From Oceanihabitans sp. 2_MG-2023 (GTDB lineage: Bacteria > Bacteroidota > Bacteroidia > Flavobacteriales > Flavobacteriaceae), in NCBI RefSeq assembly GCF_030547245.1, contig NZ_JAUOQT010000006.1, positions 124,001 to 188,000 on the forward strand: DNA of 64,000 nucleotides, given 5' to 3'. Below are positions 8,407 through 17,537 of this stretch, piece by piece. Position 1 is the stretch's first letter; the number at the start of each line of letters is the position of its first letter. The notes beneath the pieces are model-generated. The model ran no database searches. It saw only the letters and a program-made list of their open reading frames with translations, and had not been told where the DNA came from. A program made the position numbers and the translations under genes.

Positions 8407-9812
8407 CTGTCAATTCTTTCTGCTAATTCTATAGCTTTAGTTAATGCGCCTAGTTTATTATATACTTCTTGTAATTCGTTTTCTGCACTGGATTTAGAAA
8501 CTATTCCAGCGCCTGCTTGCCAATGTAATTCGTGGTCTTTACTTAAGAAAGTTCGAATCATAATTGCATGGTTAAAATTACCTTCAAAATCCATAAAGCC
8601 TATGGCTCCACCGTAGAAAGCTCGACTAGTTTTTTCATATTTTTCAATAAGTTGCATGGCTTTGTGTTTTGGAGCACCACTTAATGTTCCTGCAGGAAAA
8701 GTATCTGCAACCACTTGCATGGTAGAAACATGGTCGTGTTTTTTACCAATTACTTTACTTACTAAATGAATAACGTGAGAAAAAAATTGTACTTCTCTGT
8801 AGGTTTCTACTTTTACTTGGCTTCCGTTTCTACTTAAATCATTTCTAGCTAAATCGACTAGCATCACATGTTCTGCGTTTTCTTTATCATCTATAGCTAG
8901 TTTTTTTGCTAGTTCTGCATCTTTTTCATCGTTTCCAGTACGTTTAAAAGTTCCAGCAATTGGGTGTATTTCAGCTTTACCATTAGAAACGATTAATTGT
9001 GCTTCTGGCGAGCTTCCAAAAATTTTAAAGTCGCCATAATCAAAATAAAACAAGTAAGGGGAAGGGTTAACGTTTCGTAAAGCGCGATATACATTAAATT
9101 CATCACCTTTATATTTTTGTGAGAATTTTTTAGATAGTACCAATTGAAAAACATCTCCTCTTGCACAATGCTTTTTAGCTAATTCTACATGCGATTTATA
9201 TTCTTCGTCGCTAAGGTTTGATGTGATTTCTCCATTTTTTGAAAACTTATAAGAAGCAAAATTCTTTGCCTTTATAAGTTGAAGAATTTCATTTATGTTA
9301 TTTTGATTGTTATCAAAACAGTGCGCAAAAATATAAGCTTCGTTTTTATGATGATTGATAGCTATTATGTTTTGATAAACGGCATAATAGATCTCTGGAA
9401 TTTCAATGGAGTTTTCTTTTTTTGAAATCTCTACATCTTCAAAATACTTTACAGCATCATAAGCTGTATAGCCAAAAATACCATTGTTTATAAATTTGAA
9501 ATTTTCTTCAGAATTTACTTTAAAACGCTGTGTGAATTTGTGTATTTCTTCGGTTAAAGAAATGTTTTTTGTGTAGTTTTTTTTGAAACTTCCGTCTGGG
9601 AAATATTGTTCTATTTCGTTATTTTCTACTTTAATAGAAGCAATTGGGTTGAAACATATATAAGAGAAACTATTATCGTTGGCATGATAATCACTACTCT
9701 CTAATAAAATACTGTTAGGATATTTATCTCTTATTTTTAAGTAAATGCTAACAGGAGTAATTGTATCTGCTAATATTTTTTTATAATGTGTATAAAGACT
9801 GAATGTTTTCAT
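8403..9812 (-). CDS. trpE: Anthranilate synthase component I
   Basis: Converts chorismate to anthranilate with ammonia from TrpG; 469 residues, a chorismate-binding enzyme. The N-terminal regulatory half carries LLESSDY, the usual site of tryptophan feedback binding. The catalytic half has GSSPEAQLIV, HPIAGTFKRTGN, DLARNDLSR, FPAGTLSGAPKHKAM and GAGIVSKSSAENE, all diagnostic. It is the first structural gene of the trp operon and follows the leader peptide and attenuator hairpin, with its ATG 15 bases after the hairpin's poly-T tract. Confidence 0.97.
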   Translation of the reverse strand: MKTFSLYTHYKKILADTITPVSIYLKIRDKYPNSILLESSDYHANDNSFSYICFNPIASIKVENNEIEQYFPDGSFKKNYTKNISLTEEIHKFTQRFKVNSEENFKFINNGIFGYTAYDAVKYFEDVEISKKENSIEIPEIYYAVYQNIIAINHHKNEAYIFAHCFDNNQNNINEILQLIKAKNFASYKFSKNGEITSNLSDEEYKSHVELAKKHCARGDVFQLVLSKKFSQKYKGDEFNVYRALRNVNPSPYLFYFDYGDFKIFGSSPEAQLIVSNGKAEIHPIAGTFKRTGNDEKDAELAKKLAIDDKENAEHVMLVDLARNDLSRNGSQVKVETYREVQFFSHVIHLVSKVIGKKHDHVSTMQVVADTFPAGTLSGAPKHKAMQLIEKYEKTSRAFYGGAIGFMDFEGNFNHAIMIRTFLSKDHELHWQAGAGIVSKSSAENELQEVYNKLGALTKAIELAERIDR

Positions 9813-9826
9813 TGCTGTTATAAATT

Positions 9827-9861
9827 AAAAAAAGGCTTGTCGTGAATGACAAGCCTTTTTT
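9827..9861 (-). terminator. trp attenuator terminator hairpin
   Basis: On the minus strand an 8-bp perfect stem GGCTTGTC/GACAAGCC (9855-9848 with 9841-9834) has loop ATTCAC and is extended by A6/T7 tracts, giving a strong intrinsic terminator 15 bases before trpE. A stretch near the end of the leader peptide frame, TCGTGAA (9902-9896), is complementary over 7 bases to TTCACGA (9846-9840), covering the loop and the start of the 3' arm. That pairing would weaken the terminator and may be part of an antiterminator. Confidence 0.85.
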
Positions 9862-9891
9862 GATATTTTTAGTTAAATATACGGAATAGGA

Positions 9892-9954
9892 TTAGTTCAC
9901 GAATGTTGCGTTTCGAGAATTCCACCACCAAGTATTATTTAAAATTGTGTTCAA
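9892..9954 (-). CDS. trpL: trp operon leader peptide, 20 codons with Trp-Trp-Trp
   Basis: The open frame between the trp promoter and the attenuator hairpin encodes MNTILNNTWWWNSRNATFVN if initiated at TTG (9954-9952). It is closed upstream by a stop at 9963-9961, and no ATG or GTG lies in frame before the Trp codons, so TTG is the best start. Three consecutive TGG codons in 20 are diagnostic of ribosome-mediated attenuation: with scarce charged tRNA-Trp the ribosome stalls and the operon is read through. The stop codon lies 30 bases before the A-tract of the terminator. Confidence 0.8.
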   Translation of the reverse strand: MNTILNNTWWWNSRNATFVN

Positions 9955-9971
9955 TTGTTCTTAATTTATTT

Positions 9972-10002
9972 CAAAGATATAAATCTAAATATAAACTGGC
10001 AA
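9972..10002 (-). promoter_or_regulatory. trp operon promoter
   Basis: On the minus strand TATCTTTG (9979-9972) matches TAnnTTTG exactly, with TTG (10002-10000) 20 bases upstream as the -33 element. Transcription should start near 9965, about 11 bases before the leader TTG. The match in sequence, spacing and position relative to the leader peptide makes this one of the best-supported promoters in the window. Confidence 0.75.
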
Positions 10003-10010
10003 TCTTTTAT

Positions 10011-10040
10011 AAAAAAAAACTACCATTTTCATGGTAGTTT
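10011..10040 (-). terminator. Hairpin with poly-T tract read leftward, upstream of the trp promoter
   Basis: Arms AAACTACCAT (10017-10026) and ATGGTAGTTT (10031-10040) form a 10-bp perfect stem with a 4-base loop. Read on the minus strand it is followed by nine T residues, the form of an intrinsic terminator. No annotated leftward gene lies upstream (the next gene reads rightward), so it may end antisense transcription, insulate the trp promoter, or end a small RNA from 10041-10228. Confidence 0.6.
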
Positions 10041-10228
10041 GTGTTGTTACTAGTTTGTAAAGAGAAAATTGTTAGCTATTAATCGAATCTTAACTAGTAA
10101 TATTAGTGTTTATGTCTAAGTTAAATAAAATTTTTTGATTTTTAATGGTTTTAAAGAAGTATAAAAATCAAATTAAAGTTTTGTTAAACAAGTCTTACAC
10201 TTATTATATAATGTATAATTTTATAGTT

Positions 10229-10762
10229 ATGGATTTAAGAATTTTATTTATTGTATTTTTTGTGGTGGTTAGTTGTAAGCAAGAAAGCAAAGTTCAAGAG
10301 GTTTCTTCCAATCTAGTGCATGAAAATGCTTTAAAGGAAAAGCCTAATGTGGATGTGTATAATTTTGATGCATTTGAAAAGTTTTTAAATAGTACAGACG
10401 ATAAAGTTTATGTTATTAATTTCTGGGCAACTTGGTGTGCACCTTGCATTAAAGAATTGCCACATTTTGAAGAAATAAATAAAACCTATAAGGATAAAAA
10501 TGTAGAGGTACTGTTGGTTAGTTTAGATTTTCCGAAACAGTATGAGAAAAAACTAATACCTTTTATAGAAAAGCATCAATTGCAATCTAAAGTTGTTGCA
10601 TTAAATGATCCAGATTCTAATACATGGATTCCAAAAGTGAGTGAAGCATGGTCTGGTGCTTTGCCAGCAACTATTATTTACAATAAAGACAAACGTGAAT
10701 TTTACGAAAAATCTTTCAGTTACGAAGAACTGAAAATGGAAGTTAATAAATTTATTAAATAA
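10229..10762 (+). CDS. TlpA-like thioredoxin-fold lipoprotein
   Basis: Periplasm-facing thiol-disulfide oxidoreductase, 177 residues. A lipoprotein signal peptide (MDLRILFIVFFVVVSC, lipid-attached Cys16) is followed by a TlpA/ResA-type thioredoxin domain with active site WCAPC in NFWATWCAPCIKELP and the cis-proline region ALPATIIYN. The frame is open from 10145, but only the ATG at 10229 puts the signal peptide at the N-terminus; ATG 10211 is the alternative. It is followed 10 bases later by a second thioredoxin-fold gene, so the two probably form an operon for redox or metal-centre maturation in the envelope. The exact partner is unknown. Confidence 0.85.
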   Translation: MDLRILFIVFFVVVSCKQESKVQEVSSNLVHENALKEKPNVDVYNFDAFEKFLNSTDDKVYVINFWATWCAPCIKELPHFEEINKTYKDKNVEVLLVSLDFPKQYEKKLIPFIEKHQLQSKVVALNDPDSNTWIPKVSEAWSGALPATIIYNKDKREFYEKSFSYEELKMEVNKFIK

Positions 10763-10772
10763 AAAAACGATT

Positions 10773-11393
10773 ATGAAAAAGTCAATTAAAATAGTTTCTG
10801 CATTAGCAATTGTATTGCTTGTAAGTGCATTTACTCTAAACAAAAAAAATGTAAATTCTGGATATCAAGTTGGAGATATTGCAACAGATTTTTCTTTAAA
10901 AAACATAGATGGCAAGATGGTATCTTTAGCAGATTTTAAAGAAGCAAAAGGTTTTATTGTTGTTTTTACTTGTAATACTTGTCCTTATGCTGTTGCATAT
11001 GAAGATCGCGTAGAAGCATTAAATAAAAAATATGCAGGAAAAGGGTATCCTGTAATAGCAATTATGCCCAATAATACTGATGTGAAGCCAGGAGATAATT
11101 TAGAAGCTATGCAAGCTAGAGCAAAAGCAAAAGGATTTACATTTCCTTATTTAAAGGATGAAGGGCAAAAAATATATCCAGAATATGGAGCAACAAAAAC
11201 GCCACATGTTTATCTTTTACAGAAAACCAAAAAAGGAAATCAAGTAAAGTATATTGGAGCAATAGACGATAATTACCAAGACGAAGCTGCAGTAACTAAA
11301 AAGTACGTTGAAAATGCAGTAGATGCTTTATTAGCTGGTAAAGAAATTCAAGAGAAAGAAACAAGAGCAATAGGATGTTCTATTAAAGTGTAA
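10773..11393 (+). CDS. Secreted thioredoxin/redoxin family protein with CNTCPYA motif
   Basis: 206 residues with an N-terminal signal peptide or anchor (residues 1-22, cleavage uncertain) and a redoxin/AhpC-TSA-type fold: DIATDFSLKNIDGKMVSL is the characteristic N-terminal strand region. The active site VVFTCNTCPYA has a CxxC with an unusual Asn-Thr pair. The C-terminal part KTPHVYLL holds the cis-Pro loop. This kind of protein is widespread in Bacteroidetes as a thioredoxin-family protein of unproven substrate. It sits 10 bases after the TlpA-like gene and is followed by a strong terminator. Confidence 0.8.
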   Translation: MKKSIKIVSALAIVLLVSAFTLNKKNVNSGYQVGDIATDFSLKNIDGKMVSLADFKEAKGFIVVFTCNTCPYAVAYEDRVEALNKKYAGKGYPVIAIMPNNTDVKPGDNLEAMQARAKAKGFTFPYLKDEGQKIYPEYGATKTPHVYLLQKTKKGNQVKYIGAIDDNYQDEAAVTKKYVENAVDALLAGKEIQEKETRAIGCSIKV

Positions 11394-11411
11394 ATTGCAT
11401 ATAAAGTTTAT

Positions 11412-11449
11412 AAAAAAAAACCGAAGTAGTAATACTTCGGTTTTTTTTT
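11412..11449 (+). terminator. Intrinsic terminator after the thioredoxin pair
   Basis: Stem CCGAAGTA (11421-11428) / TACTTCGG (11433-11440) with loop GTAA, flanked by nine A and nine T residues. The flanks make it usable in both directions. It closes the two-gene thioredoxin unit. Confidence 0.9.
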
Positions 11450-11471
11450 CGTCTACTAACTAAAGAAATCC

Positions 11472-11479
11472 TAATTTTG
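11472..11479 (+). promoter_or_regulatory. Rhodanese operon promoter, -7 element
   Basis: TAATTTTG matches the TAnnTTTG consensus exactly and lies 15 bases before the ATG at 11495, just after the preceding terminator. No good -33 TTG was found at the usual distance. Confidence 0.55.
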
Positions 11480-11494
11480 TAAAAAAAAATAAGA

Positions 11495-11806
11495 ATGGCA
11501 GATTTAACACAACAACAATGGCAAGAAGAATTATTGCAAGATGAAAATGCAGTAATATTAGATGTTAGAACAGAAGATGAAGCAGCAGAAGGTATTATAC
11601 CTAATGCAACTGTAATAGATATTTATAAGCCGCAAGAATTTATGAGTACCGTAGAAGCGTTAGACAAAACCAAAACCTTTTATGTATATTGTAGATCTGG
11701 AGGGCGTAGTGCTCAAGCTTGTGCAATTATGAATCAACTAGGATTTGAAAACACAAAAAATCTATTAGGTGGATTTAGCGAGTGGACTGGAGAAGTAGCT
11801 AACTAA
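11495..11806 (+). CDS. Single-domain rhodanese, cytoplasmic
   Basis: 103-residue rhodanese (sulfurtransferase fold) without a signal peptide. The fold motif VILDVRTEDEAAEGII is followed by the active-site loop CRSGGRS, whose cysteine would carry the persulfide. Likely roles are sulfur transfer or cyanide/thiosulfate handling, but the partner is unknown. A secreted paralogue follows 11 bases later, so one transcript serves both compartments. Confidence 0.88.
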   Translation: MADLTQQQWQEELLQDENAVILDVRTEDEAAEGIIPNATVIDIYKPQEFMSTVEALDKTKTFYVYCRSGGRSAQACAIMNQLGFENTKNLLGGFSEWTGEVAN

Positions 11807-11817
11807 TTTAAAGAACC

Positions 11818-12207
11818 ATGAAACATTTATCGATAGTATTATTTGCAGTATTAACACTAATTATTGTTAGCTGTAAGGAAGAAAATTCAGGCGTAATACA
11901 AGTAGTTTCTACTCAAGAAATGCAAACGCTTTTAAAAATGGATCAAGTACAATTGGTAGATGTAAGAACTCCAAAAGAGTTTAAAACTGGTTATATTGAA
12001 ACAGCTCAAAATATAGACTTTTACTCGCCAACTTTTGATGCAGATATATTAAAATTAGATAAAAGAAAGCCTGTTTTGCTGTATTGTAAATCAGGAGGTA
12101 GAAGTGCTAAATGCGCAAAAAAACTTGAAGAAGCTGGTTTTACAAAAATATATGACTTAGAGGGTGGAATTTCTAGGTGGAAACATGAAGGGTTAGCTAT
12201 TCAATAA
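11818..12207 (+). CDS. Rhodanese-domain lipoprotein
   Basis: 129 residues with a lipoprotein signal (LIIVSC, Cys19) and one rhodanese domain: LVDVRTPKEFKTGYI and the active-site loop CKSGGRS with the catalytic cysteine. It is the envelope counterpart of the cytoplasmic rhodanese just upstream and probably arose from it by duplication. The gene ends in a bidirectional terminator shared with fbp. The physiological sulfur acceptor cannot be read from sequence. Confidence 0.87.
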   Translation: MKHLSIVLFAVLTLIIVSCKEENSGVIQVVSTQEMQTLLKMDQVQLVDVRTPKEFKTGYIETAQNIDFYSPTFDADILKLDKRKPVLLYCKSGGRSAKCAKKLEEAGFTKIYDLEGGISRWKHEGLAIQ

Positions 12208-12240
12208 AAAAAACCTCTCCAATTGGAGAGGCTTTTTTTA
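12206..12240. terminator. Bidirectional terminator between the rhodanese and fbp genes
   Basis: Perfect 18-base palindrome CCTCTCCAATTGGAGAGG (12214-12231) flanked by an A tract on the left and C plus seven T on the right. It lies between two convergent genes and should terminate both. Confidence 0.9.
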
Positions 12241-12270
12241 AAACTAATATCAATATTTTCTCACGCAGAA

Positions 12271-13269
12271 TTATTGGGAATAAAAAGATTCGAGTTTTTC
12301 TACCATTTTTGTACTTCCACAAAAGAAAGGAATGCGTTGGTGTATTTCAGATGGTACAATATCCATAATACGGTTATATCCATCACTTGCTTTTCCGTTA
12401 GCTTGTTCTGTTAAAAAAGCAATTGGATTAGCTTCATAAAGTAGTCTTAGTTTGCCTTTCTTGTTTTTTGTATCATTAGGATACATATAGATACCGCCCT
12501 TTAGCATATTTCGATGAAAATCGGATACCATAGAACCAATATATCTTAAACTATATGGACGACTCCCTTCTTCTTGTTGACAGTATTTTACATAATTTTT
12601 TACACCTTTTGGAAAATGTACATAATTTCCTAAGTTAACAGAGTAAATACTTCCAGATTCAGGTATTTTTATGTTTGGGTGCGATAAATAATAAGACCCA
12701 AGAGCAGGATTTATAGTAAAACCGTTTACTCCATTTCCTGTGGTATAGACTAACATGGTTGAGGTTCCGTAAACAATATAACCAGCAGCCACTTGAGCTG
12801 AACCTGGTTGTAAAAAATCTTTAAGTTCTACTGGTGTGCCTATTGGTGTTATCCTTCTGAAAATAGAAAAAATAGTACCAACAGATACGTTTACATCTAT
12901 ATTTGAAGAACCATCTAAAGGATCCATTAAAACAACATATTTTCCATTATTAGAGCTGTCACTACCATGTATAGTAATAAATTCTTCTACTTCTTCAGAT
13001 ACTATTCCACAGGCAATATCTCTGTTTTTTATGGCTTGAATAAATTTGTCATTCGCAAAAACATCTAATTTTTGTTGGCTTTCTCCTTGTACATTGACTT
13101 CGCCAGCACCACCAATAATATCAACTAATCCTGCTTTGTTGACTTCGTGATTCACCATTTTTCCAGCTAATCGTAAGCCGTTTAATAATTTAGATAGTTC
13201 GCCAGTTGCATAAGGAAAAGAAGATTCATTTTCAATAATAAATTCACCTAGAGTTATAAGTTTTTTCAT
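12271..13269 (-). CDS. fbp: Fructose-1,6-bisphosphatase class I
   Basis: Gluconeogenic enzyme hydrolysing fructose-1,6-bisphosphate to fructose-6-phosphate; 332 residues. The metal-binding motif [20 protein letters not shown] is diagnostic, as are [20 protein letters not shown] and [12 protein letters not shown]. It begins 18 bases after the sugar-kinase stop, as the last gene of the leftward fucose catabolic unit. That placement makes sense because aldol cleavage yields DHAP, which must enter gluconeogenesis when fucose is the sole sugar. Confidence 0.95.
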   Translation of the reverse strand: MKKLITLGEFIIENESSFPYATGELSKLLNGLRLAGKMVNHEVNKAGLVDIIGGAGEVNVQGESQQKLDVFANDKFIQAIKNRDIACGIVSEEVEEFITIHGSDSSNNGKYVVLMDPLDGSSNIDVNVSVGTIFSIFRRITPIGTPVELKDFLQPGSAQVAAGYIVYGTSTMLVYTTGNGVNGFTINPALGSYYLSHPNIKIPESGSIYSVNLGNYVHFPKGVKNYVKYCQQEEGSRPYSLRYIGSMVSDFHRNMLKGGIYMYPNDTKNKKGKLRLLYEANPIAFLTEQANGKASDGYNRIMDIVPSEIHQRIPFFCGSTKMVEKLESFYSQ

Positions 13270-13286
13270 AATTTCTATAGTGTTTT

Positions 13287-14606
13287 TTATATGTTCAAAT
13301 AACCTTTCATTAATAATGCTGCACCTAAAGCACTTGCATTTTGTCCTTTTGGAAATTGAATTTTTTGCCCTGGCATCATTTGATGTAGATATTCTACAAA
13401 TATGTCATTTCTATTAAATCCACCAGAAATATAAACATCTTTAAGGTTATTGTTAGCATCTAATATACGGTTAATTCCTTCATGCACACGTTGTGAAATT
13501 TCGAAAATAAGTTGATAATAGGCGTGTTCGTAGCTTTCAAAGTTTTTAAGTTGTGTTAAATCGCCTTTAAAATCTTTGGCAATTTCTTTAGGGAAAAATA
13601 AATGTTTGTTTTTATGTAAAATTCTAGTGCACAATGGTTTATTGAGTGATAATTCTAAATAATGATTTTTTTCTGCACCAAAGAATTCACTAAGTGCAAT
13701 AGCATTAACTTCATGCACACGACCTAAAAACTGCATGGATGATTTTATTTGCTTTTTATCTGGAGTCATAAAACAAAGGCAATCGTTTTTTAATTGATTG
13801 GTTGTAAGTGTTTCTTTACTAAATGGATTCATACAAATAATCCAGGTGCCAGTAGATAGTAATATAAATTCGTTATCTGAATTTTCGTTTTCTTCTAACA
13901 AAGGAATAATAGATGAGGAGCTATCATGAAGTCCTTTTCCTATAGCTATTTCTTGTCCATTTACAGAAGCTAATGCAGCATTTTTTCCAGGTTTTGGTTC
14001 TGGTAATGTGATGCCTTCTTTTGCCAACCAATCGTGGTATTGCATAGTATCGAAATCCCAAATAGCAGTATGTGCACCAACAGAAGTAAAGTCGGCAGTA
14101 ATTTTATTAGAAAACAAATAACTAAGATATTGTGGGTAGTGTAAAATGGTTTTTACTTTATTCCAATACTGTGGTTTACTTTGTTTTAGCCAATACATTT
14201 GTAACCCCGAATTTAGCATGCCATAAGCAGGTGATGCTGTTTTTCTTGAAAATTCTGCAACACCACTATTCTTTTTATATAAAGGTTCAAAATCAATTTC
14301 TAAAGGTTTTAAATAATTGTAAAGTGGTGTAATTCTTTGTCCTGCTTCATCTAAATATACCAAGGTAGCACCATGTGTAGAAAAGTTAATGGCCTTAATG
14401 TTAAACTCCTTTTTTTCTTGAATGGTTTTAATTTCAGATTGTATCCATTTTTCAATCGCATCAATGTCATCACACGGGTAATTATCATCATCCATACATT
14501 CTTCAAAACGAACAGAATTTTTATAAACAACATTAAAATCTTTGTCAAATAAAAAGAGTTTTTTATTTGTTTTACCCATATCAAAAACGGCTATGACTTT
14601 TTTCAT
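13287..14606 (-). CDS. FGGY-family sugar kinase, probable L-fuculokinase
   Basis: 439-residue kinase of the FGGY/actin-ATPase superfamily. The N-terminal phosphate-binding strand is [10 protein letters not shown], the sugar-binding region contains NFSTHGATL, and the C-terminal adenosine region has YISGGFNRN followed by [12 protein letters not shown]. Position between fucI and fbp, in a cluster with an aldolase, indicates phosphorylation of L-fuculose to L-fuculose-1-phosphate. On sequence alone rhamnulokinase activity is equally possible, so I give no symbol. The 234 bases between fucI and this gene contain a hairpin. Confidence 0.82.
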   Translation of the reverse strand: MKKVIAVFDMGKTNKKLFLFDKDFNVVYKNSVRFEECMDDDNYPCDDIDAIEKWIQSEIKTIQEKKEFNIKAINFSTHGATLVYLDEAGQRITPLYNYLKPLEIDFEPLYKKNSGVAEFSRKTASPAYGMLNSGLQMYWLKQSKPQYWNKVKTILHYPQYLSYLFSNKITADFTSVGAHTAIWDFDTMQYHDWLAKEGITLPEPKPGKNAALASVNGQEIAIGKGLHDSSSSIIPLLEENENSDNEFILLSTGTWIICMNPFSKETLTTNQLKNDCLCFMTPDKKQIKSSMQFLGRVHEVNAIALSEFFGAEKNHYLELSLNKPLCTRILHKNKHLFFPKEIAKDFKGDLTQLKNFESYEHAYYQLIFEISQRVHEGINRILDANNNLKDVYISGGFNRNDIFVEYLHQMMPGQKIQFPKGQNASALGAALLMKGYLNI

Positions 14607-14739
14607 AAGTTTAGTGTTTTATATTCGGATTGCTTTAACTCGGTTATAACAAGTTTTGGCATCCATGTAATCCTTGTTTGATTATATATTTTGGTTGCAG
14701 ATAGTATTGTAATTATTTGAATTCAAAAGAAAAAGTGTT

Positions 14740-14771
14740 CCCTTTAATTATATCTATAAGGAAAGGGAAAA
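14740..14771. other. Inverted repeat in the fucI-kinase spacer
   Basis: Arms TTCCCTTT (14740-14747) and AAAGGGAA (14764-14771) enclose a 16-base AT-rich loop. No T tract follows on the minus strand, so it is more likely an mRNA processing or stabilising structure than a terminator. No gene or clear promoter is seen in the rest of this 234-base spacer. Confidence 0.45.
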
Positions 14772-14840
14772 CTAAATCTTACTACTAATAAGAAGTTAAT
14801 AGTAATATAAGGACTAACTCAAATAATCTATTCATTTAAT

Positions 14841-16628
14841 TTAGGACTTAAAACCATAAAGCGGTCCATAAGTTTCACAAGCTTTATAATCTGCAGATTC
14901 TAAATTTTCGCCAAAAGCAGACCATGCGCTTGGGCGAAAAACATCATCATCAGAAACATTATGCATGTTTACTGGAATTCTTAATAAAGCAGCCAATGAA
15001 ATTAAATCGGCACCAATATGTCCTACAGAAATAGCGCCGTGATTTGCACCCCATTTAGCCATTACAGTGTAAGCATCTTTAAAGAAACCTTCTCCTGTTA
15101 CTCTAGGTACAAACCAAGTTGTTGGCCATGTTGGATTTGTTCTTTCGTCTAAAACCGTATGTATATCTTCTGGTAGCTCAACGCTCCAGCCTTCAACTAT
15201 TTGTAATACTGGCCCAATGCCTTTTACCAAGTTTATTCTGCACATAGTTAATGGCATAGTACCCTTGGTTTTAAATTGTGATGAGAATCCACCGCCTCTA
15301 AAATACTCAGCGATAGCTGCTGGCCATTTTGTATTGTCTAAACATTTTTGCGCTTCCTCTTCTGTAATATCCCAAAATGGCTTCATTGTTGGGTTGCCAT
15401 CCGCATCTGTTTGTTGTGCGGTTGCATCTAAAGTTGTAGAGCCAGAGTTGATTAAGTGAATTATACCATCTTTAGCAATACCCGTTAGTTTTTTTCCTGT
15501 AACACGTTCTACAGATTCTGGACTCCAATAGGTTCTTACATCTGAGAATATTTGAGCAGTATTGGTTAATAAATGCCCGAATAACATAGAAACCGCATTT
15601 AAACAGTCATTTTCTGTAGCGAAAACATATGCTTGACGAATACCATTCCAATCGAAAGAAGAGTTTAAAATAGATTCTGTAAAATCGGCATTTGGTTGGT
15701 AATCTGTCCATTGACGTTGCCCTTGGAAACCTCCCATGATAGCATTACGTCCTTTAGATTCTTCACCAAAACCAAGTTCTTTTAATTTAGGGTTTCCAAT
15801 CATTAAATCACGACAAATAAGCGTCATTTTAACGACTTTTTCCCATTCTTTTTCTTTTATTTCGGCAGATTTTTGCGCTTCAGGACTGTTCCAATCTTTA
15901 CCTTCTTCACAGTTTTCTTTAGTCCAAGCTAACGCTTTTTTAAATTCCTCTTTATCGTAAATACCTTCATCCATTCTACGTAATAATTCCACAGATTCTA
16001 CGAATTCAGCACGAACACCGAAATAATCTTGTAAGAAATTAACATCGACCATAGATCCAGCAATTCCCATAGAACTGTAACCAATAGATAGATACGATTT
16101 GCCTTTCATTTGTGCTACAGCTAATGCTGCTCTAGAAAAACGCAATAATTTTTCTTCAACATCTTTTGGAATGCTTGTATCTCCTGTGTCTTGTACTTCT
16201 CTTCCGTAAATTCCGAAAGCAGGCAATCCTTTTTGAGAATATCCTGCTAAAGCCGCAGCTAAATAAACAGCTCCTGGTCTTTCGGTTCCATTAAATCCCC
16301 AAACTGCCTTTGGCATTAAAGGATCTGTATCCATAACTTCTGTGCCATAACACCAACATGGAGTTACTGTTAAAGAGACTTCAACACCTTCTCTTTTAAA
16401 TTTGTCAGCACAAGCAGCAGCATCTGCAACACCACCAATAGTGGTGTCTGCAATAACGCATTCTACTTGTTCTCCACTAGGGAAACGCAAGTTGCTTTCT
16501 ATTAGTTTTGCAGCAGCTTTTGCCATATCCATACATTGAACCTCTAAAGATTCTCTTACACCAAGCTCACGTCCGTCAATTACAGGACGAATTCCTATTT
16601 TTGGTAATCTACCTATTAATCTATTCAT
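14841..16628 (-). CDS. fucI: L-fucose isomerase
   Basis: Mn-dependent ketol isomerase converting L-fucose to L-fuculose; 595 residues, matching the 591 of the E. coli enzyme. The N-terminus has [14 protein letters not shown], and conserved blocks include [15 protein letters not shown], the metal-site glutamate in ATENDCLN, the metal-site aspartate in [13 protein letters not shown], and the metal-site histidine region [13 protein letters not shown]. It lies 41 bases after the aldolase gene and is the second gene of the leftward unit. D-arabinose isomerisation is a known side activity of the family. Confidence 0.96.
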   Translation of the reverse strand: MNRLIGRLPKIGIRPVIDGRELGVRESLEVQCMDMAKAAAKLIESNLRFPSGEQVECVIADTTIGGVADAAACADKFKREGVEVSLTVTPCWCYGTEVMDTDPLMPKAVWGFNGTERPGAVYLAAALAGYSQKGLPAFGIYGREVQDTGDTSIPKDVEEKLLRFSRAALAVAQMKGKSYLSIGYSSMGIAGSMVDVNFLQDYFGVRAEFVESVELLRRMDEGIYDKEEFKKALAWTKENCEEGKDWNSPEAQKSAEIKEKEWEKVVKMTLICRDLMIGNPKLKELGFGEESKGRNAIMGGFQGQRQWTDYQPNADFTESILNSSFDWNGIRQAYVFATENDCLNAVSMLFGHLLTNTAQIFSDVRTYWSPESVERVTGKKLTGIAKDGIIHLINSGSTTLDATAQQTDADGNPTMKPFWDITEEEAQKCLDNTKWPAAIAEYFRGGGFSSQFKTKGTMPLTMCRINLVKGIGPVLQIVEGWSVELPEDIHTVLDERTNPTWPTTWFVPRVTGEGFFKDAYTVMAKWGANHGAISVGHIGADLISLAALLRIPVNMHNVSDDDVFRPSAWSAFGENLESADYKACETYGPLYGFKS

Positions 16629-16669
16629 TATAATATGTCTTTAATTTTATTGTAAATGGTTAAGCTATT

Positions 16670-17464
16670 TTATGTGAATTGTTCTAATTCAACTAATTGC
16701 TCATTAGAAAGCCCTGCTGGTTTAAATCCTGCTGCCCAACACATCATTAACATTTTAGCGCCTTTATTTGCTACATCTAAAAAGTCCCAAGCTTGCATAA
16801 CATCAGGTGCAGTTGCTGTTGCGCCATGTTTTTCCCATAGGGATACATTTCTTGTTTTAAAAGCTTCCATGGTAACTTCAGCCAAAGCAGCTGTACTTGA
16901 TAAGGCATAAGGTGTACAGTGAATTCCTTTTGGAACAAATACTTTCACCTCCGGACACATCATCCAAATTTGTCTGTTTAATTCCTCTTCATTATCAAAT
17001 AATTCATGATGACTCATGCAAATTAATTCTAAGGGGTGTGTATGAACGACTGCTAAATTTTCTGGATTATGAATACTATTAAATAAGTGAATACTAGAAT
17101 GGGAAATCAACTCGCAAGTTGGACCAAAATTCTCTCTTTTACCTCCCCATACAATAGAGTAACCTGTCGCATCATCATTAATTAAAAGAATACAAGAAAC
17201 ATTTTCGATACTATCTACTAAATCTCTTAGATAACAACCAGTACCAGTTATAAAAAGTACAAAGCCTGCGGCTCCTTTTGGAAATTCAAAAGGTCTTTCT
17301 TCTCCTATTCCTTTTAAATCTTCTTTATTAAAGAAAGAGGTTAAGTTCATAGAAATATTTCCGGCATTTCTTTCCGCCCATTCACGTTGCCATAAATAGC
17401 CAGCAACTGTTGAGATTTTTTTTAATTCTTTTTGTACTTCAACAGGAAGTTTTATATCGCTCAT
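16670..17464 (-). CDS. Class II aldolase, RhaD type (probable L-fuculose-1-phosphate aldolase)
   Basis: 264-residue zinc aldolase of the class II aldolase/adducin family, longer than FucA (about 215) and closer in length and layout to rhamnulose-1-phosphate aldolase RhaD. The zinc ligands are in VVHTHPLEL (HxH) and in LWEKHGATA; NAGNIS and FITGTGCYLRD bind phosphate. In this cluster it would split L-fuculose-1-phosphate to DHAP and L-lactaldehyde. Using a RhaD-type enzyme with FucI is a mix of the two deoxysugar pathways. It is the first gene of the leftward unit, divergent from the AraC regulator across about 105 bases; TAACTTTA on the minus strand near 17500-17509 is a near-match -7 element. 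Confidence 0.83.
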   Translation of the reverse strand: MSDIKLPVEVQKELKKISTVAGYLWQREWAERNAGNISMNLTSFFNKEDLKGIGEERPFEFPKGAAGFVLFITGTGCYLRDLVDSIENVSCILLINDDATGYSIVWGGKRENFGPTCELISHSSIHLFNSIHNPENLAVVHTHPLELICMSHHELFDNEEELNRQIWMMCPEVKVFVPKGIHCTPYALSSTAALAEVTMEAFKTRNVSLWEKHGATATAPDVMQAWDFLDVANKGAKMLMMCWAAGFKPAGLSNEQLVELEQFT

Positions 17465-17537
17465 AAAAGATTTTTTTTAATTATTCTTGAAGTGTAAAGT
17501 TAGGATGCATATAGAAAAAATAAATATTTAAAATCTG

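Noticed and set aside
10145-10228. Longer start for the TlpA-like gene
   Set aside because: It would bury the lipoprotein signal peptide behind 28 residues.
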